A stretch of DNA of 64,000 nt from Microbacterium proteolyticum (GCF_014192415.1 NZ_JACHXY010000001.1:806001-870000), one strand, 5' to 3'. Numbered from the stretch's first letter, positions 9,041 through 21,791 are shown. Notes: a model not told the origin generated them from the letters alone. A program made the numbers and translations.

Positions 9041-10173
9041 CGGAGCACGCCCGTGGCGTGGAGGGCCGCCACGACGACGGCGCCCGCCGTCGCAGCCGTG
9101 GCCGCCGCGAGCACCCAGGGCAGCGGGTGGAACGTCTTCGACGGGGGTGCGGCGATGCCGGTGTCTTCGTCGCGGGCGTAGCCGGCGACCCCCGATGAGG
9201 CGCGGTGTTTGCGCGAGCCCTCGCGCTCGATGTGCGAGCGGGCCGGTCCCCGCAGCGTTCCGTCGGCGAAGTCGACGGAACGGGCGGCCGGCGCCCACTC
9301 TGCGGCGGGGACTTCGAGGGGCGTCGCGGGCAGGCCCATCTCGGCCTGCACCGTCTGCAACGCCTCGCCGAGCTCGCGGGCGCTGGCATGTCGATCGGAG
9401 GGGTTGCGCGACATCGACCGTGCGAGCACCCGTTGCAGGGCCGCCGGGACGTCGGCGCGGGCGATGTCGGTGTACGACCCCCGCGCGATGCGGCGGCGCA
9501 ACTGCTCTCGCGAGTTCTGCCCCTTCTCGCGCCGCTCGAACGGACTGTGTCCGGCCAGCAGCGAGTACACGGTCGCCCCGAGGCTCCACACTTCGCTCGC
9601 GACGGTTCCCGCGGTCTGCTCGGCGACGATCTCGGGCGCGCTCCACGGCACAGACATGGCCAGCATCTCGTCGGCCCCCTGCCGCACCAGCGAGGAGGAG
9701 ATGCCGAAGTCGGCGAGCACGGGGGCACCGAAGGTGGTGACGAGGATGTTGCTCGGCTTGACGTCGCGATGGATGAGGCCCGCCTGGTGCGCTGATTCGA
9801 GCGCCCCCGCCATGCGCACGCCGATCGACAGCACCTCCGCCAGCGGCATCCGTTCCACACGGAAACGCTGAGCGAGCGAGCCCGGACAGTACTCCATGAC
9901 GATGTAGGGCCGGCCGTCGGCCGAGATCCCCGCCTGGTACACCGTGACGATCGACGGGTGAGCCGACAGGTGAGCGAGCACGTCGGCCTCGGCGTTGAAC
10001 ATGCGCAGCAGATCGGCATCTCGGACGTCGCTGGGCAGGACCTTCACGGCGACGTCGCGGCGGGGCATGTCCTGCCCGTAGAGGAAGACGTCGGCGAAGC
10101 CACCCGAGCCGAGGGGACGGATGTACGCGAGCCCCGGCAGGATGGGTGGCGACGAAGGGAGCCGCTGCGGCAT
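9037..10173 (-). CDS. Transmembrane Ser/Thr protein kinase (Hanks type)
   Basis: This 378-residue protein has a complete kinase domain: glycine loop GSGGFADV (22-29), ATP lysine VAVK (K44), catalytic loop HRDVKPSN (D137), DFG (155-157) and an APE-type WSAPEIVA. A basic juxtamembrane region of about 80 residues follows, then one membrane segment (about 352-372) and only a few residues outside the cell. No PASTA or other sensor domain is attached. The chosen ATG at 10173 has a strong GGAGGGAGCTCG ribosome site; upstream in-frame starts give an unlikely leader. Its stop overlaps the start of the giant Ig-like protein, which suggests that protein supplies the missing ectodomain. It is the first gene of the operon. 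Confidence 0.93.
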   Translation of the reverse strand: MPQRLPSSPPILPGLAYIRPLGSGGFADVFLYGQDMPRRDVAVKVLPSDVRDADLLRMFNAEADVLAHLSAHPSIVTVYQAGISADGRPYIVMEYCPGSLAQRFRVERMPLAEVLSIGVRMAGALESAHQAGLIHRDVKPSNILVTTFGAPVLADFGISSSLVRQGADEMLAMSVPWSAPEIVAEQTAGTVASEVWSLGATVYSLLAGHSPFERREKGQNSREQLRRRIARGSYTDIARADVPAALQRVLARSMSRNPSDRHASARELGEALQTVQAEMGLPATPLEVPAAEWAPAARSVDFADGTLRGPARSHIEREGSRKHRASSGVAGYARDEDTGIAAPPSKTFHPLPWVLAAATAATAGAVVVAALHATGVLR

Positions 10174-10225
10174 CGAGCTCCCTCCGGACGATGCGTCCGC
10201 GACACCACTGGCGAACGACCCGACG

Positions 10226-10231
10226 ATGCTA
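10226..10231 (-). promoter_or_regulatory. Possible -10 of the kinase operon
   Basis: The hexamer TAGCAT on the minus strand would place a transcription start near 10219 and a 5-prime leader of about 45 nt before the kinase ATG. No good -35 hexamer is visible 17 nt upstream, so the assignment is weak. Confidence 0.3.
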
Positions 10232-10254
10232 ACAAAGCAGCATGATCGCGCCCG

Positions 10255-10272
10255 CCGTCTGTACACAGGCGG
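10255..10272. promoter_or_regulatory. 18-bp near-perfect dyad between hypothetical gene and kinase operon
   Basis: CCGTCTGT and ACAGGCGG flank AC, matching at 7 of 8 arm positions. The dyad lies 2 bp beyond the stop of the upstream hypothetical gene and about 24 bp upstream of the possible -10 of the kinase operon. With a 2-nt centre it is a poor hairpin and more like an operator for a dimeric regulator, but a terminator role for the upstream gene cannot be excluded. Confidence 0.35.
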
Positions 10273-10273
10273 T

Positions 10274-10936
10274 TCACGATGCCGGAGGCTCGGACTCCCG
10301 GGGATCGAACGGCGCGTCCAACGAACGCGTGAGGTCATCGAGGAGCGCCGCGATCTGCGGCTCGACGTACTCCGCGACCGCCGACTGGATGCGCAGGCGG
10401 TGATGGAGCAGGATCGAGCACACCTCGCGACCGATCATGTTCGCGTAGTCATCGGCCAGCCCGACCTCCTGGCGAAGGGCCGCTTTGGCGGCATCCGAGA
10501 GTGGGGGAAGGGCGGGGATCTCGGCATCCTCTTCGGCGGCCAGCCCCGTCAGGGTGAACAGGAACGGTGATCCGGGCTCGGGATCGGGATCGAGCGGCAT
10601 CCCCTCGAACTCGGGCTCGAGACCCTCGGACGGACGGTAGGAGCGACGCCGATTGCGCTCGGACTGCTGGTCGAGTTCTGCCTGGAGCATGGGGAGGTTG
10701 CGGGCGGTGTAGTCGGCGACGGCGTGATCGACGATCCCCTTCACCCGGGTGCTCAGCCCATGCTGCACGCCGTGCGGCACATCCGAGCCCAGCCCGGCGG
10801 CCGAGAGCACCGGCGAGCCGAAGCAGCGGCGGCACGGGGCGACGCGCCCGCGATGATTCGCCGGCTCCCATCGGGGCAGCCAACGCAGCCAGGCATCCAC
10901 CGCCTGACCGACCTGGCTCTCGAGCGACCGCTCCAC
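10274..10936 (-). CDS. Conserved actinobacterial hypothetical protein
   Basis: The 220-residue protein starts at a GTG. It is soluble, with no signal peptide or membrane segment. A PCRRC motif near residue 35 (CxxC) could bind metal, and the first 20 residues are Trp-rich (WLRWLPRWEP). The middle is an acidic, Pro-rich linker and the C-terminal 90 residues look helical. I do not recognise the family. The next gene downstream is the kinase, about 100 bp away with a possible promoter in between, so it is probably a separate unit. A leaderless -10 (TAGCGT) supports the GTG start. Confidence 0.7.
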   Translation of the reverse strand: MERSLESQVGQAVDAWLRWLPRWEPANHRGRVAPCRRCFGSPVLSAAGLGSDVPHGVQHGLSTRVKGIVDHAVADYTARNLPMLQAELDQQSERNRRRSYRPSEGLEPEFEGMPLDPDPEPGSPFLFTLTGLAAEEDAEIPALPPLSDAAKAALRQEVGLADDYANMIGREVCSILLHHRLRIQSAVAEYVEPQIAALLDDLTRSLDAPFDPRESEPPAS

Positions 10937-10942
10937 GCTCCT

Positions 10943-10948
10943 ACGCTA
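10943..10948 (-). promoter_or_regulatory. -10 hexamer for leaderless transcript of 10274-10936
   Basis: TAGCGT on the minus strand ends 6 nt before the GTG start codon, the leaderless spacing seen throughout the window. Confidence 0.55.
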
Positions 10949-11025
10949 GCCCGACACGCCCGGGAACTCGCGGACGCCACGGTCCCCGCGCGTCAGGAGG
11001 GCGTCCGACACCCGGATGCCGTGTG

Positions 11026-11508
11026 TCACGGCGCGTCGTCGTCGTCTTCCCACGTCCACCGCGGTCCGCTCGTGCGTGCGCGTACGAGGAAGACCCCGAA
11101 CAGCGCCGCCAGAAGGCCCACCGCCGCAACGACGGGACCGGCGAAACCCAGGGCGACGCTGCTGGCGGCCGCGACGCCGCGCACCGGATCGGCCCCGCTG
11201 ACGAGGGCGCCGATCACGACCCCGACGATCTCTCCCACGTAGGCCGCGATCGCGCAGGGAACGGCGGTGAGAAAGCTCGGAGGGACGGCCCGCAGGCCCC
11301 AGAAGAGGACGCCCGCGAAAGATCCGAGGGCAGCCACCTGTCCGATCACGCCGGGCACCGCCCCCAGGCCGCGCACCGGGATGACGTCGGTGTCGAGGAC
11401 GAGGCTGGCCACCCCCAGGGAGGCGATCGAGAGCGCGATGAAGACGACGGAGGCGAAAACGACCGCGACCGGCGGGGTCACCCCCGCCGGTCGCGGCTCA
11501 TTCGTCAT
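11026..11508 (-). CDS. Small integral membrane protein, four TM segments
   Basis: The 160-residue protein has four hydrophobic segments (about 14-36, 49-68, 78-99 and 119-143) and an acidic C-terminal tail ending WTWEDDDDAP. It starts 10 bp after the stop of the larger membrane protein upstream and is probably co-transcribed. The first codons (about 5-16) contain a perfect 15-bp inverted repeat, which could act as an attenuator or weaken translation. I do not recognise a family; it resembles the many small uncharacterised actinobacterial membrane proteins. Confidence 0.7.
   Translation of the reverse strand: MTNEPRPAGVTPPVAVVFASVVFIALSIASLGVASLVLDTDVIPVRGLGAVPGVIGQVAALGSFAGVLFWGLRAVPPSFLTAVPCAIAAYVGEIVGVVIGALVSGADPVRGVAAASSVALGFAGPVVAAVGLLAALFGVFLVRARTSGPRWTWEDDDDAP
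11463..11496. repeat. Perfect 15-bp stem hairpin inside the first codons of the membrane protein
   Basis: Positions 11463-11477 (CCGCGACCGGCGGGG) are exactly complementary to 11482-11496, with a 4-nt loop. It sits 12-45 bp inside the 11026-11508 gene and 22-55 bp after the stop of the preceding gene. It may be a terminator or attenuator; no U-tract follows. Confidence 0.6.
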
Positions 11509-11518
11509 GGCATCTGTT

Positions 11519-12625
11519 TCAGCGCTGCGACAGCTGTGGGCCGGCCTCGAGGGTGCGCTCGTACTCGCGCTGCGCCTCGGCGTTGAGCTCGGTCACGCGG
11601 CGACCGCGGGCGGCCACCCACGCCCCGAACCAGATGGTGAGCTCGCGGCCCAGCACGAAGGCCACGATGGCCAGCGGTGCGAGCACGTTGTTCAGCAAGA
11701 GGTCGGCCGACTCGCGCCCGGTGATCATCCAGAACGGCGCGGCGATGAGCACGCCGAGCAGGTGCCCGGCCCAGGCGATGACGCCCACGACCAGGCCCCA
11801 GACCACCCAGTGACCCCAGCGACCGCGGTTGATCAGCGCGCCGAGGAACCAGAAACCGAAGAAGAACGCCACGGTCGGCACCCACAGGCCCCACGTGGTG
11901 AGCGCAGACAGGGCCGCGGAGCCGAGTTCGGCGACCTGCAGGCCGTCCGTGAGAAGGCGCAGGCCGAGGGTTGCGGCGAGGTACAGCGCGGCGAAGGCGA
12001 CGGCCGCGAGGAGACCGATCGCGCCAGCGGCGCCGCGGTTGCCGCGGGGCCGCGGAGCCTCGGGGGCCTGAACGAAGATGGGCTGCGGTGTGCCGAACGC
12101 GCGGGTGGGCTCTTCGGACGCGGGCGTCGCCGCGGAGGTACCGGCACCGGCGACGGCGGCACCCGTTCCGGCCGCGACGGCCGTCTCGGCCACCGGCGAC
12201 ACCGTGGTCCGCGCGTCGTCGTCGTGGCGCGTGTGCGGCGCGCTCTGGCGCTCCGGCTCGGCGGAGGCGGCGTAGGCGGCCCAGCGTGCGTCTTCGTCGT
12301 CGAGGTCGGCCGACGACGACGCGGGAGCGGCGGCGGGCGCCGTCTGCGGTTCGATGGGCGAGGCGTCGTGGACGACCGGCGCCGAGTGGTCGCGGCGATC
12401 CGAGATCGCGGCCGCGTCGTCGTGCTCGTGCTGTTCCCGCTCATGCCAGGCGGCCTCGGCCGTCTGGGGGTCGACGGCGTCGCGACGGGCGGCCTCGGCG
12501 TCGGCGAGACCCTCGTGGGCCTGACCGACGACGTCGTGCGCGTCTTCTTTGGGTTCGACGACGGGGTCGCCGTACGAATCCGTCCGTGCAGCGACGCGGT
12601 CGCTGCCCGACGTGTTGTCGCTCAT
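11519..12625 (-). CDS. Membrane protein with long acidic disordered N-terminus
   Basis: The protein has 368 residues. The first 190 are low-complexity, rich in Asp, Glu, Ala, His and Pro, and probably disordered and cytoplasmic. The C-terminal part has five to six hydrophobic segments (about 199-222, 232-258, 270-296 and 312-335) with charged loops and a basic tail. I do not recognise a characterised family. The ATG at 12625 is preceded by GAGGAGACCCC on the minus strand, a good ribosome site. It heads a two-gene unit with the four-TM protein. A -10 hexamer TAGCCT about 30 nt upstream gives it a short conventional leader, unlike many neighbours. Confidence 0.75.
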   Translation of the reverse strand: MSDNTSGSDRVAARTDSYGDPVVEPKEDAHDVVGQAHEGLADAEAARRDAVDPQTAEAAWHEREQHEHDDAAAISDRRDHSAPVVHDASPIEPQTAPAAAPASSSADLDDEDARWAAYAASAEPERQSAPHTRHDDDARTTVSPVAETAVAAGTGAAVAGAGTSAATPASEEPTRAFGTPQPIFVQAPEAPRPRGNRGAAGAIGLLAAVAFAALYLAATLGLRLLTDGLQVAELGSAALSALTTWGLWVPTVAFFFGFWFLGALINRGRWGHWVVWGLVVGVIAWAGHLLGVLIAAPFWMITGRESADLLLNNVLAPLAIVAFVLGRELTIWFGAWVAARGRRVTELNAEAQREYERTLEAGPQLSQR

Positions 12626-12655
12626 GGGGTCTCCTCACGCGGTGATTGCGGCGTC

Positions 12656-12661
12656 AGGCTA
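12656..12661 (-). promoter_or_regulatory. -10 hexamer of the 12625 membrane protein gene
   Basis: TAGCCT on the minus strand, about 30 nt before the ATG, with a Shine-Dalgarno site between. Transcription would begin near 12649, divergent from the lipoprotein promoter. Confidence 0.45.
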
Positions 12662-12708
12662 ACCTGCCGGGGGCGACCCGCCGCGTAGGCGTGCCGACGG
12701 AATGCGTC

Positions 12709-12737
12709 TCGACCGTGTCGGAACCTCGGCTTAGGGT
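12709..12737 (+). promoter_or_regulatory. Promoter of the DUF-unknown lipoprotein, leaderless
   Basis: TCGACC (12709-12714), a 17-nt spacer and TAGGGT (12732-12737) precede the ATG at 12744 by 6 nt. Both hexamers and the spacing fit a SigA promoter giving a leaderless transcript. Confidence 0.6.
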
Positions 12738-12743
12738 GTTCCC

Positions 12744-13331
12744 ATGCCACGTCACCCGCTCCGTCCGGCCGTCCCCGCGGCGCTCGTGGGTGCCGCCCTG
12801 CTCGCGTTGACCGCCTGCGCCCCCGCTGCCGAGGAGGCGGCTCCCGCCCCCTCGGCGTCCGTGTCGTCCTCCCCCACCCCGTCGAACATCCCGACCTTCT
12901 CGCGGGCACCCACCGAGGTCCGGCTCCCCGCCGACTGCAAGGCCATGCTCTCGGCCGACGTGCTCGCCCAGTTGGGCACCATTCCGCTGAACGATCCGGC
13001 GCTGGGTCCGTCCGGGGTGCAGCCCGACGGCTCGATCACGTGCATCTGGCGCGATCCCGCCGCTGACACGACGGGGCTCTCCACCACGATCTCCCGCATG
13101 AACCGCGGGCCCGCGCTCGACATGCTCAACGATCTGGTCGCCACGCAGGGGTTCAGTTGCTACACCCCCGACGGCGGCACCCGCTGCGAGAAGACGTGGA
13201 TCAACGCCACCTACCCGGTCAACGACGGGCGCACGCTCTACTGGCGCGACGACGTGCTCATCGACACGCAGTACTCCAACCTGGCCCCGACGGGATACAC
13301 CGCGAGCATCATCGCCTCGATCTTCGGGTGA
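12744..13331 (+). CDS. Predicted lipoprotein with conserved Cys, paralogue of the convergent gene
   Basis: The 195-residue protein has a lipobox LTAC with the lipidated Cys at residue 25, then a Ser/Pro-rich linker (about 27-55) and a folded domain with four Cys that could make two disulphides (ADC, ITCIW, FSCY and RCEK). The C-terminal pattern (LxxQGFxC, then RCE, then GYxxSI) is shared with the gene that converges on it from 13958. It should sit on the outer face of the membrane. The function is unknown; small actinobacterial lipoproteins of this style are often annotated only as hypothetical. Confidence 0.8.
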   Translation: MPRHPLRPAVPAALVGAALLALTACAPAAEEAAPAPSASVSSSPTPSNIPTFSRAPTEVRLPADCKAMLSADVLAQLGTIPLNDPALGPSGVQPDGSITCIWRDPAADTTGLSTTISRMNRGPALDMLNDLVATQGFSCYTPDGGTRCEKTWINATYPVNDGRTLYWRDDVLIDTQYSNLAPTGYTASIIASIFG

Positions 13332-13343
13332 CGTGGTGCGGCG

Positions 13344-13958
13344 TCATTCGCCGAAGAAGGCATGGGATGCCACGGTCTCGGCGTAGCCGACCGGCTGCCA
13401 CCCGCTGAGGGTCGACGACACCCACCGGTCGCCCCGCAGGTCGTGCGCCTCCTTCACGTCCCCCGAGGTGCGCTCGCAATGCGTCACGTCGGTCTCGGTC
13501 GCATCGGCCGCCGTCTCGCACGCGAACCCCTGGGCGGCCAGCGTCGCGGACACGGTGGCGGCGCTCTCCACCGACACGGTCGACACCGTCGTCTCGAGGA
13601 AGCGACCGCCCACACCCCGCCAGTGACACGTGACCACCGTCGTGGGCGCTGCCGCGGCGACCGCTTCGGCGGTCGACAGCGGCGGCGTCCGACGCTGCGA
13701 CAGCAGCGCCTCCGGCGACCACACCAGCGACGACCACATGGGCTGCGAATACAGATGCCGGCAGTCGGTGGCAGGTGATACCGGCTCGGGGTCTTCCGCG
13801 GTGGGCGTTCCGGTCGCGGCACGGAGGGTGTCGCCGACGAACGCGATGGTTCCCGGCACCCCGGGGGCCGCGAGCACGCCCAGCCCCACGACCGCCGCCG
13901 CGCAGAAGAGCCCGGCCGGCCATGCCAGCCACAGGCTGCGTCCACCGATCCGGGCCAT
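13344..13958 (-). CDS. Membrane-anchored exported protein, paralogue of the adjacent lipoprotein
   Basis: The 204-residue protein uses the ATG at 13958, preceded by GAGGAGGATCGC on the minus strand; longer in-frame starts lack such a site. Residues 12-33 form a signal-anchor (LAWPAGLFCAAAVVGLGVL). The external domain has the same layout as the convergent lipoprotein: an ADC/TDC Cys, a TCHW/TCIW Cys, LAAQGFAC against LVATQGFSC, HCERT against RCEKT, and a final GYAETVASHAFFG against GYTASIIASIFG. The two genes end 12 bp apart, tail to tail. They are probably an inverted duplication in which one copy kept a lipobox and the other an uncleaved anchor. Function unknown. Confidence 0.78.
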   Translation of the reverse strand: MARIGGRSLWLAWPAGLFCAAAVVGLGVLAAPGVPGTIAFVGDTLRAATGTPTAEDPEPVSPATDCRHLYSQPMWSSLVWSPEALLSQRRTPPLSTAEAVAAAAPTTVVTCHWRGVGGRFLETTVSTVSVESAATVSATLAAQGFACETAADATETDVTHCERTSGDVKEAHDLRGDRWVSSTLSGWQPVGYAETVASHAFFGE

Positions 13959-14052
13959 GCGATCCTCCTCATCCACGGTAGGCGCACTCCCCCACCGCAC
14001 ACGGTTCCCGACACGCCGCACGCACGGGTGGACACCGATCGCCGGACACGAC

Positions 14053-14082
14053 GAAGGCCCCCGGCGTGAGCCGGGGGCCTTC
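14053..14082. terminator. Strong hairpin terminator downstream of rpoC
   Basis: GAAGGCCCCCGGC and its exact complement flank a 4-nt loop (13-bp stem). It lies 44 bp after the rpoC stop and before the divergent 13958 gene, so it ends the rpoBC transcript. Confidence 0.8.
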
Positions 14083-14090
14083 GGGGATCA

Positions 14091-14116
14091 GGATGCCACG
14101 CCGGGGCGCGGCATCC
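14091..14116. terminator. Second, weaker hairpin between rpoC and the main terminator
   Basis: GGATGCC (14091-14097) pairs with GGCATCC (14110-14116), with additional CGCC/GGCG pairing inside. It lies 9 bp beyond the rpoC stop. It may stabilise the mRNA end rather than terminate. Confidence 0.4.
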
Positions 14117-14125
14117 GTTCAGCGA

Positions 14126-17100
14126 TCAGTTGTACGTGCCGGGCGTGAAGTCGTCCGTCGAGAAGCTGTCGAAGTCGACGTAGCTCAGGTCGGCATCGCT
14201 GTACGCGCCGTCCGAGGCGAAGATGCGGTTGGGGTACCGCTCGCTCTTCGCTTCCTCCGTCGCCTCGACCGTGACGTTGCGGTACTTCGCAAGTCCGGTT
14301 CCGGCGGGGATGAGCTTTCCGATGATGACGTTCTCCTTGAGGCCGACGAGCGGGTCGCTCTTGCCTTCCATGGCCGCCTGCGTCAGGACGCGGGTGGTCT
14401 CCTGGAACGACGCGGCCGACAGCCACGACTCCGTCGCGAGCGACGCCTTCGTGATACCCATCAGCTCGGGACGGCCCGACGCGGGACGCTTGCCCTCGCC
14501 GACCGCCTCGCGGTTGATGGCCTGGTAGCGCTTGAAGTCCACCAGCTCACCGGGCAGCAGGTCGGTGTCGGCGTGGTCGACGACGGTGACCTTACGGAGC
14601 ATCTGTCGGACGATGACCTCGATGTGCTTGTCGTGGATCGGCACACCCTGCGAGCGGTACACGCCCTGGACGCCGTTGACGAGGTACTTCTGCACCTCGC
14701 GGGCACCCTGCACGCGCATGACCTCCTTGGGGTCGAGCGTTCCGACGAGGATCGGCTGACCGACGACGACGTGCTGTCCGTCCTCGACCAGCAGCGTCGC
14801 GCGCTTCAGGACGGGGTAGACCACCGGCTCGTCGCCGTTGTCGGGCGTGAGGATGACCTTCTTGGCCTTGTCGGTCTCGTCGATCGTGATGCGGCCGTCG
14901 GCCTCGGCGATCGGCGACGCACCCTTGGGGGTACGGGCCTCGAACAGCTCCTGCACGCGGGGCAGACCCTGCGTGATGTCGTCTGCGGAGGCGGAACCAC
15001 CGGTGTGGAAGGTACGCATCGTCAGCTGGGTACCGGGCTCACCGATCGACTGGGCCGCGATGATGCCGACGGCCTCGCCGATGTCGACGATCTTGCCGGT
15101 GGCGAGCGAACGGCCGTAGCACTTCGCGCAGACACCGACGGCCGAGTCGCAGGTCAGCACGGAGCGGACCTTGATCGACTCCACGCCGCCCTCGACCAGC
15201 TTGTTGATGAGCACGTCGCCCACGTCGTCGCCGGCCTCGGCCAGCACGGCACCCTGCGCGTCGACGACCGCCGTGGCGAGCGTGCGAGCGAACACCGAGT
15301 TCTCGACGTTGGCGTCCTTGACCAGCGCGCCGGTCGAGTCGGCCGCAGCGATCGGGAGCTCGAGGCCCTTCGACGTGCCGCAGTCCTCCTCGCGGATGAT
15401 GACATCCTGCGAGACGTCGACCAGACGACGGGTGAGGTACCCCGAGTCGGCCGTACGGAGGGCCGTGTCGGCCAGACCCTTACGGGCACCGTGCGTCGCG
15501 ATGAAGTACTCGGCGACCGACAGACCCTCGCGGTACGAGGAGATGATCGGACGCGGGATGATCTCACCCTTGGGGTTGTTCACCAGGCCGCGCATACCCG
15601 CGATGTTGCGGATCTGCAGCCAGTTACCACGGGCGCCCGACGAGACCATGCGGTTGATGGTGTTGTCGGCGGGGAAGTTGTCCCGCATCGCCTTCTGGAC
15701 CTCGTCGGTGGCCTCGGTCCAGATCTTGATGAGCTCCTGACGACGCTCGGCGTCGGTGGTGAGACCCTTCTCGTACTGTCCCTGGACCTTCGCGGCCTGC
15801 TTCTCGTAGCCCGCGACGATCTCGGCCTTGTTCGGCGGCGTGAGGATGTCGCTCAGTGCCACCGTGACACCCGAACGGGTGGCCCAGTAGAAACCGGCGT
15901 CCTTGATGCGGTCGAGCGACGCTGCGACCTCCACCTTCGGGTACTCCTCGGCCAGCTTGTTGACGATCTGCGACAGCTTGCCCTTGTCGGCCTGTTCGCG
16001 CACGAACGGGTAGCCCTTGGGGAGGGTGTCGTTGAAGATCGCCTGACCGAGCGACGCGTCGACGAGACCGTGCTTCTCGTAGCCCTCGGGCGCCTGGCCC
16101 TCGAGGAACGTGAGGCCGGGGATGCGGATGCGCGCCTTGGCCTGCAGGTCGAGGGTGCCCTCGTCCTTGGCCAGGATCGCCTCGCCCACCGAACCGAACG
16201 CACGGCCCTCGCCCTTCGCGCCCTCCTTGAGGGTGGTCAGGTGGTGCAGACCGATGATCATGTCCTGCGAGGGCAGGGTCACCGGACGGCCGTCCGACGG
16301 CTTGAGGATGTTGTTCGAGGCGAGCATCAGCACGCGGGCCTCGGCCTGAGCCTCGACCGAGAGCGGAAGGTGCACGGCCATCTGGTCACCGTCGAAGTCG
16401 GCGTTGAACGCCGCACACACGAGCGGGTGCAGCTGGATCGCCTTGCCCTCCACGAGCTGGGGCTCGAACGCCTGGATGCCGAGACGGTGCAGGGTGGGTG
16501 CACGGTTCAGCAGCACGGGGCGCTCGCGGATGATCTCCTCGAGCACGTCCCAGACCTCGGGACGGTAGCGCTCGACGGCGCGCTTGGCGGCCTTGATGTT
16601 CTGCGAGTGACCGAGGTCGATCAGACGCTTGATCACGAACGGCTTGAACAGCTCGAGGGCCATCTGCTTGGGCAGACCGCACTGGTGGAGCTTGAGCTGG
16701 GGTCCGACGATGATGACGGAACGGCCCGAGTAGTCCACGCGCTTTCCGAGCAGGTTCTGGCGGAAGCGACCCTGCTTTCCCTTGAGCATGTCGCTCAGGG
16801 ACTTCAGGGCGCGGTTGCCGGTACCGGTGACGGGGCGACCACGGCGGCCATTGTCGAACAGCGCGTCGACGGCCTCCTGCAGCATGCGCTTCTCGTTGTT
16901 GACGATGATCTCGGGGGCACCGAGGTCGATCAGGCGACGGAGGCGGTTGTTGCGGTTGATCACGCGACGGTAGAGGTCGTTCAGGTCGCTGGTGGCGAAA
17001 CGGCCACCGTCGAGCTGCACCATCGGACGAAGCTCCGGCGGGATGACCGGGACGACGTCGAGCACCATCGAGGCCGGCGACATGCCGGTCTGCAGGAACG

Positions 17101-18001
17101 AGTTGACGACCTTCAGGCGCTTGATCGCGCGGATCTTGCGCTGACCCTTGCCCTCGGAGATCTGCAGGTGCAGGTTCTCGCTCTCGGCGGCCAGATCGAA
17201 CGCCTCGAGGCGACGCTTGATAGACTCGGCGCCCATGTGCGCCTCGAAGTACTGACCGAAGCGGTCCTGCAGCTCGTGGAAGACGTCGTCCTCGGGCTTC
17301 AGGGCACCCACCTCGAGCGTGCGGAAGTCCTCCCACACGCGCTCAAGCTTGGCGATCTGCTCGTCGGCGTTCTTGCGAGCCGACGTCATGTCCTTCTCGG
17401 CGGCGTCCTTGACCTTCTTCTTCTGGTCGGCCTTGGCGCCCTCCGCCTCGAGGGCGGCGAGCTCCTCCTCGAGCTTTGCCAGGCGGGCGGCGATGCGGGC
17501 ATCGCGGCGGTCGCCCAGCGTCTTCAGCTCGAGACGGATGTTGTTCTCCTGCGTGGCGAGGTCGCGGTGACGAGCATCCTCGTCGACCGAGATCACCATG
17601 TAGGCGGCGAAGTAGATGACCTTCTCGAGGTCCTTCGGCGCCATGTCGAGCAGGTAGCCGAGGCGCGACGGCACGCCCTTGAAGTACCAGATGTGCGTGA
17701 CGGGCGCGGCGAGCTCGATGTGGCCCATGCGCTCACGGCGGACCGAGCTCTTGGTGACCTCGACGCCGCAACGCTCGCAGACGATGCCCTTGAAGCGCAC
17801 GCGCTTGTACTTGCCGCAGGCGCACTCCCAGTCGCGGGAGGGCCCGAAGATCTGCTCGCCGAAGAGGCCGTCCTTCTCGGGCTTCAGCGTGCGGTAGTTG
17901 ATCGTCTCGGGCTTCTTGACCTCACCGAAGGACCAACGACGGATGTCGTCGGCGGTGGCCAGACCGATACGGATCTGATCGAAAGTGGTTGATTCGAGCA
18001 C
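14126..18001 (-). CDS. rpoC: DNA-directed RNA polymerase subunit beta-prime
   Basis: The 1291-residue length is usual for actinobacterial beta-prime. Visible landmarks are the N-terminal zinc site (CACG near residue 60 and CERC near 75), the catalytic [12 protein letters not shown] near residue 531-542 with its three Mg-binding Asp, the bridge helix and trigger loop region after about 720, and the second zinc site with Cys in [13 protein letters not shown] near 950. It starts at a GTG with an AGGAGAACCA ribosome site, 56 bp after rpoB, in the standard rpoBC operon. No large lineage insertion is obvious. Confidence 0.98.
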   Translation of the reverse strand: MLESTTFDQIRIGLATADDIRRWSFGEVKKPETINYRTLKPEKDGLFGEQIFGPSRDWECACGKYKRVRFKGIVCERCGVEVTKSSVRRERMGHIELAAPVTHIWYFKGVPSRLGYLLDMAPKDLEKVIYFAAYMVISVDEDARHRDLATQENNIRLELKTLGDRRDARIAARLAKLEEELAALEAEGAKADQKKKVKDAAEKDMTSARKNADEQIAKLERVWEDFRTLEVGALKPEDDVFHELQDRFGQYFEAHMGAESIKRRLEAFDLAAESENLHLQISEGKGQRKIRAIKRLKVVNSFLQTGMSPASMVLDVVPVIPPELRPMVQLDGGRFATSDLNDLYRRVINRNNRLRRLIDLGAPEIIVNNEKRMLQEAVDALFDNGRRGRPVTGTGNRALKSLSDMLKGKQGRFRQNLLGKRVDYSGRSVIIVGPQLKLHQCGLPKQMALELFKPFVIKRLIDLGHSQNIKAAKRAVERYRPEVWDVLEEIIRERPVLLNRAPTLHRLGIQAFEPQLVEGKAIQLHPLVCAAFNADFDGDQMAVHLPLSVEAQAEARVLMLASNNILKPSDGRPVTLPSQDMIIGLHHLTTLKEGAKGEGRAFGSVGEAILAKDEGTLDLQAKARIRIPGLTFLEGQAPEGYEKHGLVDASLGQAIFNDTLPKGYPFVREQADKGKLSQIVNKLAEEYPKVEVAASLDRIKDAGFYWATRSGVTVALSDILTPPNKAEIVAGYEKQAAKVQGQYEKGLTTDAERRQELIKIWTEATDEVQKAMRDNFPADNTINRMVSSGARGNWLQIRNIAGMRGLVNNPKGEIIPRPIISSYREGLSVAEYFIATHGARKGLADTALRTADSGYLTRRLVDVSQDVIIREEDCGTSKGLELPIAAADSTGALVKDANVENSVFARTLATAVVDAQGAVLAEAGDDVGDVLINKLVEGGVESIKVRSVLTCDSAVGVCAKCYGRSLATGKIVDIGEAVGIIAAQSIGEPGTQLTMRTFHTGGSASADDITQGLPRVQELFEARTPKGASPIAEADGRITIDETDKAKKVILTPDNGDEPVVYPVLKRATLLVEDGQHVVVGQPILVGTLDPKEVMRVQGAREVQKYLVNGVQGVYRSQGVPIHDKHIEVIVRQMLRKVTVVDHADTDLLPGELVDFKRYQAINREAVGEGKRPASGRPELMGITKASLATESWLSAASFQETTRVLTQAAMEGKSDPLVGLKENVIIGKLIPAGTGLAKYRNVTVEATEEAKSERYPNRIFASDGAYSDADLSYVDFDSFSTDDFTPGTYN

Positions 18002-18057
18002 TGGTTCTCCTGTGTCGGAATTCTCTGAAATCTGAGCTGGGTCGCTGAGCTGGGAGC

Positions 18058-21555
<3,498 letters not shown>

Positions 21556-21724
21556 GGGAATAACCTCCAGAAGCCCGGGCGAGGGGCTCGTGATTCCTTG
21601 TCGTCAGGTGGAGTGCGTTCCTGCCCCGAAAATCTGCTCGTCGCACACCGCTGGGAAGCGGGGACGGGGCAGACTCAGCCGACCACCATATGAGGGCAGG
21701 GGGAATCGAGGAGCGCAAAGTCCA

Positions 21725-21753
21725 AGCATACGCGGGAGGACTCGCCGTGTCCA
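21725..21753 (-). promoter_or_regulatory. SigA promoter of rpoBC
   Basis: On the minus strand TGGACA (21748-21753), a 17-nt spacer and TATGCT (21725-21730) form a good promoter. Transcription would start near 21717, leaving a leader of about 160 nt before the rpoB TTG. The leader has a GAGCCC/GGGCTT hairpin just before the ribosome site. Confidence 0.7.
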
Positions 21754-21762
21754 GTCCAATTC

Positions 21763-21791
21763 TTGACGCGTCTGCGGACCTGCGGTATAAC
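21763..21791 (+). promoter_or_regulatory. Near-consensus promoter pointing away from rpoB, with no plus-strand gene
   Basis: TTGACG (21763-21768), a 17-nt spacer and TATAAC (21786-21791) are the best sigma-70-like match noticed in the window. It reads toward the 3-prime end of the minus-strand pxpBC gene, whose stop is at 21830, so the product would be antisense RNA or an unrecognised small RNA. Confidence 0.5.

Noticed and set aside
14066..17992. 1308-residue plus-strand frame over rpoC
   Set aside because: It is the reverse complement frame of rpoC; the protein is low-complexity (His, Arg, Val-rich) and has no motif.
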